A DNA stretch of 64,000 nt from Nocardia camponoti (GTDB lineage: Bacteria; Actinomycetota; Actinomycetes; Mycobacteriales; Mycobacteriaceae), in the NCBI RefSeq assembly GCF_014646135.1, contig NZ_BMMW01000002.1, positions 1 through 64,000 of the forward strand. Direction: 5' to 3'. Each line of letters begins with the position of its first letter. Positions within the stretch are counted from its first letter, which is position 1. Made by a program: the position numbers and the translations under genes. The notes beneath the pieces are model-generated. The model made no database searches. It was not told where the DNA came from and saw only the letters and a list, made by a program, of their open reading frames with translations. This document shows, piece by piece, positions 21,591 to 29,637 of this stretch.

Positions 21591-22826
21591 TTACCAAGCG
21601 CCGATCGGCTGCGGGGGGCGTGGGGAGCGGGTGGGGTGGCCGATTCCGGCCGCGTGCGGGGCCGCGACCGCGCGGGCTGGCGGGTCGCAATCCGCGGCGT
21701 CGAGGGCCAAGCGGTAACCGCGCTTCACCACCGTCTGAATCGCCTTCGGCGTGCCAAGACCCGCGCGCAGACGGGCGATCGCCGTCTCAACAGCGTGCGT
21801 GTCGTCGCCACCGCCGGGCAGTGCCGACAGCAGGTCTTCGCGAGAAACAACGCGGCCCGGCTGACGTGCCAGCGAACGCATCAAAGCCATTGGGGCAGGA
21901 GCCAATTGGCGCACCTGACCGTCGACGACAACGCACCCACCGCGCACCGAAATCAAATGTCCCGCAGCGTAAATGCGACCAGCGCGACGCGGCAGTTCCT
22001 CCGCGACGTGGCGAGCAAGCGCACCGAGGCGAGCGCGCGCGGGCATCGTTGTCGGCACCCCAAGCTCTTCCAGTGGCGCGGCGGTAATCGGCCCAACGCA
22101 CGCGGCGAGGACGCGCCCACGCAACGCGAAAAGCAACGCGTCGATGAGCCCAGTTTCCTTGGCGCGCATCAACATTGACGCAACAGCGGGCGCGCTCGTG
22201 AACGTGACGCAGTCGAGCGAACCGGCGACGATGGCTTCGATCATCGAATCCATCGGACCACGGTCGGTTGGCGGTTCCCAGCGATACACCGGCACCGGGA
22301 CAACGTCGGCACCCGCGCAGCGCAGGACCTCGCAGAAGTCGGGGACGGGCTCCCACTCGGTGGTCGCGCCATGCAACTGCACCGCGATCCGCACGCCTTC
22401 GACACCTTCGGCAAGCAGGTGATCAAGCACCTCAGCTGAGGATTCCGACGCGGGCGACCACTCTTCGCGCAGCTCAGCGGCCCGAATCGCACCCTTGGCC
22501 TTGGGTCCGCGCGCGAGCATGCGGGTGGAGGCGAGGGTGTCGCGCAACGTTTCGGCAAGCCCCCAGCCTTCGGCGGCTTCCATCCACCCACGGAACCCAA
22601 TGCCCGTCGTCGCGACGGTGAGCTGCGGCGGATCAGCGATGATGCCCTCGGTGACGCGAAGCAATTCCGTGTCGTCGGCGAGGGGGATGATGCGGATGGC
22701 CGGGGCCGAAACCACGCTCGCGCCCTTGCGCGCGAGGAGCGTGGCGAACTCCTCGGCGCGGCGGGCGGCGGTGATGCCGATGGTGAAACCGGCCAGTCCA
22801 GGACCAGCGTCGGGAAGCGATGTCAT
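21591..22826 (-). CDS. Uroporphyrinogen-III synthase domain fused to a winged-helix DNA-binding domain
   Basis: 411 residues: an N-terminal HemD-like double domain (about residues 12-270, GFTIGITAARRAEEFATLLARKG..., GSLDCVTFTSAPAVASML) and a C-terminal OmpR/PhoB-type winged helix (about 305-385, PGRVVSREDLLSALPGG...VETAIARLRAGLG...IQTVVKRGYRL). This is the Rv0260c-type protein, a regulator tied to nitrite assimilation in actinobacteria. It overlaps nirD by four bases (ATGA). Whether the HemD part is a catalyst or a tetrapyrrole sensor is unsettled. A disordered proline-rich tail ends it. Confidence 0.9.
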   Translation of the reverse strand: MTSLPDAGPGLAGFTIGITAARRAEEFATLLARKGASVVSAPAIRIIPLADDTELLRVTEGIIADPPQLTVATTGIGFRGWMEAAEGWGLAETLRDTLASTRMLARGPKAKGAIRAAELREEWSPASESSAEVLDHLLAEGVEGVRIAVQLHGATTEWEPVPDFCEVLRCAGADVVPVPVYRWEPPTDRGPMDSMIEAIVAGSLDCVTFTSAPAVASMLMRAKETGLIDALLFALRGRVLAACVGPITAAPLEELGVPTTMPARARLGALARHVAEELPRRAGRIYAAGHLISVRGGCVVVDGQVRQLAPAPMALMRSLARQPGRVVSREDLLSALPGGGDDTHAVETAIARLRAGLGTPKAIQTVVKRGYRLALDAADCDPPARAVAAPHAAGIGHPTRSPRPPQPIGAW

Positions 22827-23197
22827 GAAACCGGCTCATTCGAAACAGTGACGACACCAGCGTCGAGACGCACGGCGTACACCGGCAGCGACTTGGTGTC
22901 GTCGTCGAGACAGCGGCCGTCGAGCAGCGAGAAAGCCTGCTTGAGCAGCGGCGACGCGACGACGGGAACGCCACCACGATCACCGACGAGACCACGCGAC
23001 ATCACCGCTGCCCGACCGAACGGATCAATGTTGCCCACCGCGGCGAGGGTGCCGTCGGCGAGTAGGAACAGCGCGGCCTGTGCTCCGCCGCTCAGCAAGA
23101 CCGCGACGCCGCGACCTGGGATTAGGAAGTCCAGCTTGCAAGCCTGAGTCCAGGTGAGCGTGCCGGTTGTGGTCGTTGGTGTGTCGATAACGGTCAT
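22823..23197 (-). CDS. nirD: Nitrite reductase (NADH) small subunit NirD
   Basis: 124-residue Rieske-fold subunit of the assimilatory NADH nitrite reductase, partner of NirB. The sequence VLLSGGAQAALFLLADGTLAAVGNIDPFGRAAVMSRGLVGD and the C-terminal LPVYAVRLDAGVVTVS match NirD; as usual for NirD the Cys/His ligands of a true Rieske cluster are absent. GGAGGAGG precedes the ATG. It lies 63 bp downstream of nirB. Confidence 0.95.
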   Translation of the reverse strand: MTVIDTPTTTTGTLTWTQACKLDFLIPGRGVAVLLSGGAQAALFLLADGTLAAVGNIDPFGRAAVMSRGLVGDRGGVPVVASPLLKQAFSLLDGRCLDDDTKSLPVYAVRLDAGVVTVSNEPVS

Positions 23198-23260
23198 CGG
23201 TTCCTCCTCCGAGCGCCTTACCTATTGGTACAGGCACCCTGTTTCCGCAGGGTTAAGTGT

Positions 23261-25798
23261 CTATTTCCCGGACACTGCTGTGCCGACGGGCACACTCGGG
23301 AGCCCCAAAAGCACAGGCACCTTGCGGTCACCACTGTCATCGAATGAGATGGTCGAATCGGCCTCGTCAGGGGCGTTGACGAACGAGACAAAGCGCGAAA
23401 GCTTGTTCTCGTCCTCCAGTACCGCGGCCCATTCGTCCTTGTAGCCGTCGACGTGACGGTCCATCGCCGCTTCCAGGTCGGCGGCGATGCCAAGGCTGTC
23501 GTCGCATACGACGGCCTTCAGATAGTCTATGCCGCCTTCGAGCGCCTCCTGCCAGGGCGCGGTGCGCTGCAGGCGGTCGGCGGTGCGGACGTAGAACATC
23601 AGGTAGCGGTCGATGTAGCGGATCAGCGTTTCGTCGTCGAGGTCACCGGCGAGTAGCACCGCGTGCTTGGGTGTGAGGCCGCCGTTGCCGCCGACGTAGA
23701 GGTTCCAGCCGTGTTCGGTCGCGATCACGCCGACGTCTTTGCCGCGCGCTTCCGCGCATTCGCGGGCGCAGCCGGAGACGGCGAGCTTGATCTTGTGCGG
23801 CGAGCGCAGACCCCGGTAGCGCTTTTCCAGCAACACGGCCATGCCGACCGAGTCCTGCTGGCCGTAGCGGCACCACGTCGAACCGACGCAGCTCTTCACC
23901 GTGCGCAGCGACTTGCCGTAGGCGTGACCCGACTCCATGCCGACGTCAACGAGGCGCTTCCAGATCAGCGGCAACTGTTCGACGCGCGCGCCGAACAGGT
24001 CGATGCGCTGACCACCGGTGACCTTGACGTAGAGGCCGAATTCCTTCGCGACCTCGCCAATCACGATCAGCTGGTCAGCGGTGACCTCACCACCGGGCAT
24101 GCGCGGAACAACCGAGTAGGTGCCGTTCTTCTGCAGATTCGCGAGGAAGTGGTCGTTGGTGTCTTGGAGCGCGGCCTGCTCGCCTTCGAGGATGTGGTCG
24201 CTTGAGGTGGACGCCAGGATCGACGCGACGGTCGGCTTGCAGATGTCGCAGCCGGTGCCTTTGCCGTAGCGGGCGATGAGCTCGGAGAACGTGCGAATGC
24301 CGGTGACGGCGATGATGTCGAACAGCTCGGCACGCGACTGCCCGAAGTGCTCGCACAGCGCCTTCGACAGCGCGACGCCGCTCTGCTCAAGCAGCTTCTT
24401 GATCATCGGGACGCAACCACCGCAGGACGTGCCCGCGTTGGTGCAGCTCTTGACCGCGGGAATGTCGCAGGCACCGTCGGCGATCGCGCCGCAGATCGCG
24501 CCCTTCGACACGTTGTTACACGAGCAGATCTGGGCGTCGTCGGGCAGCGCGTCGGCACCGAGTTCGGCACCGGCGGGCGAGATGAGCGCGGCAGCGTCGG
24601 CGGGCAACGGGCGGCCGACGAGCGGGCGCAGCGCCGCGTACTGCGACGCGTCACCAACGAGGATGCCTCCGAGCAGGGTCTTGGCGTCGTCGGAAACGAC
24701 GAGCTTGGCGTAGGTGCCCTTCGCAGCGTCATGCAGGACGACCTCAAGCGCGCCCTCGGACGTGGCGTGCGCGTCACCGAAGGAGGCGACGTCGACGCCC
24801 ATCAACTTGAGCTTGGTCGACATGTCAGCGCCGGGGAAGGTGCCTTCGCCGCCGAGGATGCGGTCAGCGACGATTTCGGCGGTGGTGTAACCGGGGGCGA
24901 CGAGGCCGTAGCAAACGCCTTCGATCGCGGCGCATTCACCGATCGCGTACACCGACGGGTCGGAGGTCTGCAGCGCGAGGTCGGTGAGAATGCCTCCGCG
25001 AGCACCGATTTCGAGGCCGGATGCCTTCGCGAGCGCGTCTTGCGGGCGAACGCCTGCCGAGAAAACGACGAGCGACGCCTTGATCTCACTCTCATCGGAC
25101 AGATGGATAGTCACCTTGTCCGAACCGGTTTCGTCGATCGAAACAATCTTCGCCGTGCCAACACCCGTGTGCACGTTAAGGCCGATATCGGTGACCAGCT
25201 TCTCCAGAATCGCACCACCACCGGCGTCGACCTGGGCTGGCATCAGCCGGTTGTTGTACTCGATGACGTGCGGGACCATGCCGAGCAGGCGAAGCGCGTT
25301 CGCGGCTTCGAGACCGAGCAAACCGCCACCGACGACGACACCGTGCGCGCCCGGACCGGCTGCTTCGGCGGCGGCGCGGATGCCGTCGAGGTCGTCGATT
25401 GTGCGGTAGACGAAGCATTCGGGCAGGTCGTGGCCGGGAACCGGCGGCACGAACGGGTACGAGCCGGTCGCCATGACAAGCGCGTCGTAGGCGATGACGG
25501 TGCCGTCGGTGCTGGTGACGGTCTTGGCGGCCAGGTCGATCGACTCGCCGCGCTGGCCGAGTCGCAGGTCGACGAGTTCGTCGCCTTCGTAGGTATTGCC
25601 TGGCAGCGCTAGATCGTCGGGATTCCAGTTGCCGACGTAGTACGAAAGACCAACGCGGTCGTAAGCGGGAAGTGCTTCTTCGGAAAGCACGATGATCTGC
25701 CACTGACCGGCTTCGTCACGCGAGCGCAGAGCTTCAACGAAACGGTGTCCAACCATGCCGTGTCCGACGACGACCACAGTTTTGCGCTGAGTGTTCAT
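23261..25798 (-). CDS. nirB: Nitrite reductase (NADH) large subunit NirB
   Basis: 845 residues. Six-electron reduction of nitrite to ammonium with NADH in the cytoplasm. Domains in order: FAD/NAD pyridine-nucleotide oxidoreductase (VVVGHGMVGHRFVEALRS, then VVVGGGLLGLEAAN); a BFD-type [2Fe-2S] domain with CSCNN...CTNAGTSCGGC at about residues 425-460; and the sirohaem/[4Fe-4S] half with the paired motifs CVGSTWCRYG and GCARECAEA near residues 640-680. All cluster cysteines are present. AGGAGG lies eight bases before the ATG. It is second in the operon narK-nirB-nirD-hemD/wHTH, 31 bp after narK. Confidence 0.97.
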   Translation of the reverse strand: MNTQRKTVVVVGHGMVGHRFVEALRSRDEAGQWQIIVLSEEALPAYDRVGLSYYVGNWNPDDLALPGNTYEGDELVDLRLGQRGESIDLAAKTVTSTDGTVIAYDALVMATGSYPFVPPVPGHDLPECFVYRTIDDLDGIRAAAEAAGPGAHGVVVGGGLLGLEAANALRLLGMVPHVIEYNNRLMPAQVDAGGGAILEKLVTDIGLNVHTGVGTAKIVSIDETGSDKVTIHLSDESEIKASLVVFSAGVRPQDALAKASGLEIGARGGILTDLALQTSDPSVYAIGECAAIEGVCYGLVAPGYTTAEIVADRILGGEGTFPGADMSTKLKLMGVDVASFGDAHATSEGALEVVLHDAAKGTYAKLVVSDDAKTLLGGILVGDASQYAALRPLVGRPLPADAAALISPAGAELGADALPDDAQICSCNNVSKGAICGAIADGACDIPAVKSCTNAGTSCGGCVPMIKKLLEQSGVALSKALCEHFGQSRAELFDIIAVTGIRTFSELIARYGKGTGCDICKPTVASILASTSSDHILEGEQAALQDTNDHFLANLQKNGTYSVVPRMPGGEVTADQLIVIGEVAKEFGLYVKVTGGQRIDLFGARVEQLPLIWKRLVDVGMESGHAYGKSLRTVKSCVGSTWCRYGQQDSVGMAVLLEKRYRGLRSPHKIKLAVSGCARECAEARGKDVGVIATEHGWNLYVGGNGGLTPKHAVLLAGDLDDETLIRYIDRYLMFYVRTADRLQRTAPWQEALEGGIDYLKAVVCDDSLGIAADLEAAMDRHVDGYKDEWAAVLEDENKLSRFVSFVNAPDEADSTISFDDSGDRKVPVLLGLPSVPVGTAVSGK

Positions 25799-25829
25799 GA
25801 GGATGTCCTCCTAGAGAAGTGGTCGCCGG

Positions 25830-27263
25830 TCAGCGGCGAGTAGTAGCGGATTCCGCTGCGCGGACCAGGTTTTCGGCTTCGACAACCACATCGGAGTCGA
25901 TGAGAGAGGTGCTTGGCCTGCGTAGGAAGACCGCCCAGGTAACCCCGGCGCACGCGACGTAGAAGCCGAGGAAGATCAGGAACGCCGTCGTCGCGGAGTT
26001 CGTCGTCGCATACGAGGTGCGAAGCGCGAGGTTGATGCCGACGCCGCCGAGCGCACCGATCGCGCCGACGAAACCGATGAGCGCGCCCGCGCTGTTCTGC
26101 GACCAACTTGCCTGCTCATCGGCGGTACCGGGACGCGACTTCGACTTGGCGTCGAACACCGACGGGATGATCTTGGTGACCGCGCCGTTGGCGAAACCGG
26201 AAACAAGGAACAGGGCGATGAAGCCGGTGACGAGCGCGGTCATCGTCGCGCCTTGGGCGACGCCATGCGCGGCGTCAGCGCGACTGCTCGCGACAACAAC
26301 GATCGACGTCGCGATCATCAGGCCGAAGAACGAAGCGATCGACACCTTCGCGCCACCGACGCGGTCAGCGACCTTGCCGCCGTAAGGACGGGCAAGCGAA
26401 CCGAGCAGCGGGCCGATGAACGCGATCGACGCGGCGTGCACGGCGGCCTGAGCGGCGGTGTCGCCGTTGGCTTTGAAGGTGATCTGCAAGATCTGGCCGA
26501 AGGCGAAGCTGTAGCCAATGAACGACCCGAACGTGCCGATGTAAAGAAACGCGATGGCCCAGGACTGCGGTATCCGAAGCGCGTCACGCATCGACGAAAG
26601 GTCGGCGCGCTGGTTGGTGAGGTTGTCCATGAACAGCGCGGCGCCGAGCGCGGTAAGGGCGACAAACACCAGGTAGATCGCGCAAATCACCGACGCGTGA
26701 TCGGGGCCGAGGGTGGCGAGCACGAGCAGGCCGAGCAGCTGAATCACGGGAACGCCGATGTTGCCGCCGCCCGCGTTCATGCCGAGCGCCCAGCCCTTGA
26801 GTCGCTGCGGGTAGAACGCGTTGATGTTGGTCATCGAGGAGGCGAAGTTGCCGCCACCGACGCCAGCGAAGGCCGCGACGATCAAAAACGTCGTGTACGA
26901 AGTGCCCGGCTGAGTCACGAAATAGAGCGTGAGCAGCAGCGGAACGAGCAGCAGCAGCGCGGAGAAGATCGTCCAGTTGCGGCCGCCGAACTTCGCCGTC
27001 GCGACGGTGTAGGGGATGCGCAGGAACGCGCCGAACAGCGTGGGCACCGCGACGAGGAAGAACTTGCCTGCCGGGTCGATGCCGAACTTGTCGAACGGCA
27101 TGAACAAGACCATGACCGACCAGATCGACCACACCGAGAAACCGACGTGCTCGGCGATGACCGACCACACCAGATTGCGCTTGGCAATATCCTTGCCGCC
27201 CGCCTCCCAGGCGACGACGTCTTCGGCGTCCCAGTTCTCGATGTTGTGGCTTCGCTTCCGCAT
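25830..27263 (-). CDS. narK: Nitrate/nitrite transporter NarK, first copy
   Basis: 477-residue major-facilitator protein with about 12 membrane segments, moving nitrate and/or nitrite. The nitrate signatures are FAGVGGGNFASSMTNINAFYPQRLKGWALGMNAGGGNIGV and the C-terminal-half GFANGAVTKIIPSVFDAKS. The ATG at 27263 (MRKRSHNIENWDAEDVVAW) is the start; the open frame reaches 153 bases further, but that part looks like upstream control DNA. It heads the operon with nirB and nirD, so nitrate/nitrite uptake for assimilation is the likely job. A GlnR-like box lies about 107 bp upstream of the start. Confidence 0.95.
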   Translation of the reverse strand: MRKRSHNIENWDAEDVVAWEAGGKDIAKRNLVWSVIAEHVGFSVWSIWSVMVLFMPFDKFGIDPAGKFFLVAVPTLFGAFLRIPYTVATAKFGGRNWTIFSALLLLVPLLLTLYFVTQPGTSYTTFLIVAAFAGVGGGNFASSMTNINAFYPQRLKGWALGMNAGGGNIGVPVIQLLGLLVLATLGPDHASVICAIYLVFVALTALGAALFMDNLTNQRADLSSMRDALRIPQSWAIAFLYIGTFGSFIGYSFAFGQILQITFKANGDTAAQAAVHAASIAFIGPLLGSLARPYGGKVADRVGGAKVSIASFFGLMIATSIVVVASSRADAAHGVAQGATMTALVTGFIALFLVSGFANGAVTKIIPSVFDAKSKSRPGTADEQASWSQNSAGALIGFVGAIGALGGVGINLALRTSYATTNSATTAFLIFLGFYVACAGVTWAVFLRRPSTSLIDSDVVVEAENLVRAAESATTRR

Positions 27264-27369
27264 GACCCCAACGGTAGGAAACGGGTATTGCCGAAATGCT
27301 GCGGGAAATGTCGCGAGAATCAACGGTTTCTCACGTGTGGGAATTCGGCAGGGTGAGATTAGTGCATTT

Positions 27370-27406
27370 GTTTCAAGCGTGTGACGTGACCGTTTCCGCA
27401 GGTTAG
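27370..27406 (-). promoter_or_regulatory. GlnR-box-like operator upstream of narK-nirBD
   Basis: Read on the minus strand this stretch is GCTAAC-(5)-GAAAC-(6)-GTCAC-(6)-GAAAC. The actinomycete GlnR consensus, from memory, is gTnAC-n6-GaAAC-n6-GtnAC-n6-GAAAC; the last three half-boxes match with exact spacing and the first is one base short. Its position about 107-143 bp before narK, heading a nitrite-assimilation operon that GlnR controls in other actinobacteria, supports the call. Confidence 0.65.
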
Positions 27407-27500
27407 CAAGCGGCAAGAAAGGCGCGAGCGGGCCCGTGAGTGTGTGATCTGACTATCATCACGGGCACCGCACAATCGCGCAATCGCTGCGGTGAGAATT

Positions 27501-28757
27501 TTAATTCCAGGTGTCTTCGAGCATGCGCGGTTTGCACGCTTGCCACGCGCCAATGAGCAAAATGACGAGGGCGACACCGAGTAGTGCGAACGGCGCGCCC
27601 CAGCCGCCGGTGGCGCTATGCAGCACGCCGAATAGCAGCGGACCGACGCAGGCGATGCCATAACCGACGCCTTGGGTGAACCCCGACAGCGCCGCCGAAC
27701 CCTGAGCGGTGCGGGTACGCGCGTTGATGAGGGTCAGCGCCATCGGGAACGTGCTCGGACCAAGGCCAAGGAACACCACCCACAGCAGCGGCACGCTCAT
27801 CGGCGCGACAAGCAGCCCGACGAACGCGATGCCGAACAGCACGAGGCACCCGACAACAACGGGGAACGGGTTGCGCATCTTCGCGACGATCACCGGCGCG
27901 GCGAACGCGGGAATCAGGCCAATCAACGCGAACAGCCCGACCATGCTGCCGCCGAATTCGGCGCTCGCACCGGCGTCGGACAGGATTTTCGGCAGCCACG
28001 CGAACATCGCGTACGTGGTGAGCGAGGTCATGCCGAACATCGCGGCCATGCCCCACGCGAGCGGCGAACGCCACACCTTGCCCGCGGGTGCTTGCGGGAC
28101 GGCGTTGACCGCGGTCTTGTCGACAACGTCATGTCCACGCCGGTCGCGCAGTACGGCGAGCCACGGAATCGCGGCAGCGAAGCCGACGATCGCCCACACG
28201 CCCATCGAGATCCGCCAGCCGTGCGACTGCGCGAGCGGCACCGCGACGAACGCGGGCAGCACGGTGGAGAGCTGAACCATGACGATGTAGAGCGAGCTGA
28301 CCGAGGCGAGCTGGTCGGCGAAATACCGCTTAACCAATGGCGGGATCACGACGTTGCCGATGCCCATCCCCATGAGCGCGAGGCCCGAAAAGGCAAGCAG
28401 CCCAGCGGTATCGGACATGAAGACGCGGATCAGCGAACCGGTGCCAGCGAGCAACATCGCCGCGCACACGCTGCGCTCAAGTCCGAAGCGACGGACGAGC
28501 AGCGGCGCGACAAGGCCGGCGAGGGCAAACATAGCGGTTGGCAGCATGCCGAAAACACCGACGGTCGCGGTGCCGTAACCAACGTCGGCACCGATGCGCT
28601 CGGATAGCGGCGAGAAGGCCGTGACGGCGGAACGCAGGGTGAACGCCGACAAAATAATGGCGGCGAGTACGAGAAGGCGACCCTCGACGAGCGCCAGGCG
28701 GCGTTGTTTTGGGCTGATCGTTGGGCTGGAGACAGGTGGGGTCAGGGTCGCGGTCAC
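27501..28757 (-). CDS. CynX/NimT-type major facilitator transporter
   Basis: About 418 residues with 12 hydrophobic segments, MFS family of the CynX (cyanate)/NimT (nitroimidazole) group: FTLRSAVTAFSPLSERIGADVGYGTATVGVFGMLPTAMFALAGLVAPLLVRRFGLERSV and GMGIGNVVIPPLVKRYF are typical. The frame is open far upstream, through the divergent regulator gene, so I place the start at GTG 28757 (VTATLTPPVSS). It lacks a clear ribosome-binding site and may be leaderless. Divergent from a GntR gene with nested palindromes between. Substrate unknown. Confidence 0.88.
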   Translation of the reverse strand: MTATLTPPVSSPTISPKQRRLALVEGRLLVLAAIILSAFTLRSAVTAFSPLSERIGADVGYGTATVGVFGMLPTAMFALAGLVAPLLVRRFGLERSVCAAMLLAGTGSLIRVFMSDTAGLLAFSGLALMGMGIGNVVIPPLVKRYFADQLASVSSLYIVMVQLSTVLPAFVAVPLAQSHGWRISMGVWAIVGFAAAIPWLAVLRDRRGHDVVDKTAVNAVPQAPAGKVWRSPLAWGMAAMFGMTSLTTYAMFAWLPKILSDAGASAEFGGSMVGLFALIGLIPAFAAPVIVAKMRNPFPVVVGCLVLFGIAFVGLLVAPMSVPLLWVVFLGLGPSTFPMALTLINARTRTAQGSAALSGFTQGVGYGIACVGPLLFGVLHSATGGWGAPFALLGVALVILLIGAWQACKPRMLEDTWN

Positions 28758-28760
28758 TCG

Positions 28761-28799
28761 CAAATCATAGGATGACCCGATGATCGGGGCAATGATTTG
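28761..28799. promoter_or_regulatory. Nested dyad operator between the transporter and GntR genes
   Basis: CAAATCAT (28761-28768) and its exact reverse complement ATGATTTG (28792-28799) flank an inner palindrome CCCGAT-G-ATCGGG (28776-28788). The two dyads have almost the same centre (28780 and 28782). The site fills most of the 64-bp gap between the two divergent starts, so a bound GntR dimer would cover both promoters. Confidence 0.65.
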
Positions 28800-28821
28800 T
28801 GAGCAGCGGTACCCTAGGGCC

Positions 28822-29502
28822 GTGCAACCAGTCCGGCGTACCAGCCTCATCGCCCAGGTCACCGAAGCGCTGCGGGCCGAAATCCGCGAAGGCCGATGGC
28901 CCGTTGGCCAGCGCATTCCCACCGAACCCGAACTCACCGAACTCACCGGCACCGGCCGCAATACCGTGCGCGAAGCCGTCCAAGCGCTCGTCCACGCGGG
29001 CATGCTCGAACGCCGGCAAGGCTCGGGCACGTATGTGATCGCGACGTCGGAAGTCGGTGGCACCCTCGCCAAATACTTCGCCGACGCGCAGGAACGCGAC
29101 GTCCTTGAGCTGCGTCTAGCCCTCGACACCACCGCGGCGGGCTTGGCCGCCCAACGCCGCGACGACGCCGATATCGCCACGTTGCGCCGCCTCCTCGCCG
29201 AACGCGGCGAAGGTGGCTGGGCCAACGCTGACCCGGCGATGATCGCCGCCGACGTGGAACTTCATCGCGCGATCGTTGTCGCCAGCCACAATGCCGTCTA
29301 CCTTGAGTTCTACGATTCCCTGCTGCCCGCGATCGAACAGGTCATTCACGCGCGCACCGCGAAATCTGACGATTCTTACGACACCGAACACGCCGAACTC
29401 GTCCAAGCCGTCATCGACGGTGACGCCGACAAAGCCATGCGCGCCACGCACTGTTTCCTCGGCTCGTTGATCGCCGAATACCCCGATCGTAAAACCACGT
29501 AA
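28822..29502 (+). CDS. GntR/FadR-family transcriptional regulator
   Basis: About 226 residues: N-terminal GntR winged helix (TSLIAQVTEALRAEIREGRWPVGQRIPTEPELTELTGTGRNTVREAVQALVHAGMLERRQGSGTYV split over residues 5-70) and a C-terminal all-helical FCD domain with metal/ligand residues in DVELHRAIVVASHNAVY and THCFLGSLI. GTG 28822 is the likely start, since the ATG codons at 28780 and 28792 lie inside the palindromic operator. It most likely controls the divergent CynX-type transporter and itself. Confidence 0.9.
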   Translation: MQPVRRTSLIAQVTEALRAEIREGRWPVGQRIPTEPELTELTGTGRNTVREAVQALVHAGMLERRQGSGTYVIATSEVGGTLAKYFADAQERDVLELRLALDTTAAGLAAQRRDDADIATLRRLLAERGEGGWANADPAMIAADVELHRAIVVASHNAVYLEFYDSLLPAIEQVIHARTAKSDDSYDTEHAELVQAVIDGDADKAMRATHCFLGSLIAEYPDRKTT

Positions 29503-29637
29503 CCAGCAGGTCACCGCGCCGGATTCGCGATGGTGAGTGCGTGTTGTCGTAACCGTCACCTGTTGGCATGCTCACGCAACAAGTTCCTTCTAGATTTGAG
29601 CCCGAACCCAGCTTCGAGCCCGATCGAGAGGAAGCCG

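Noticed and set aside
27501-29225. 574-residue version of the CynX-type transporter
   Set aside because: The first 156 codons run antisense through the GntR gene and are not membrane-like; start moved to 28757.
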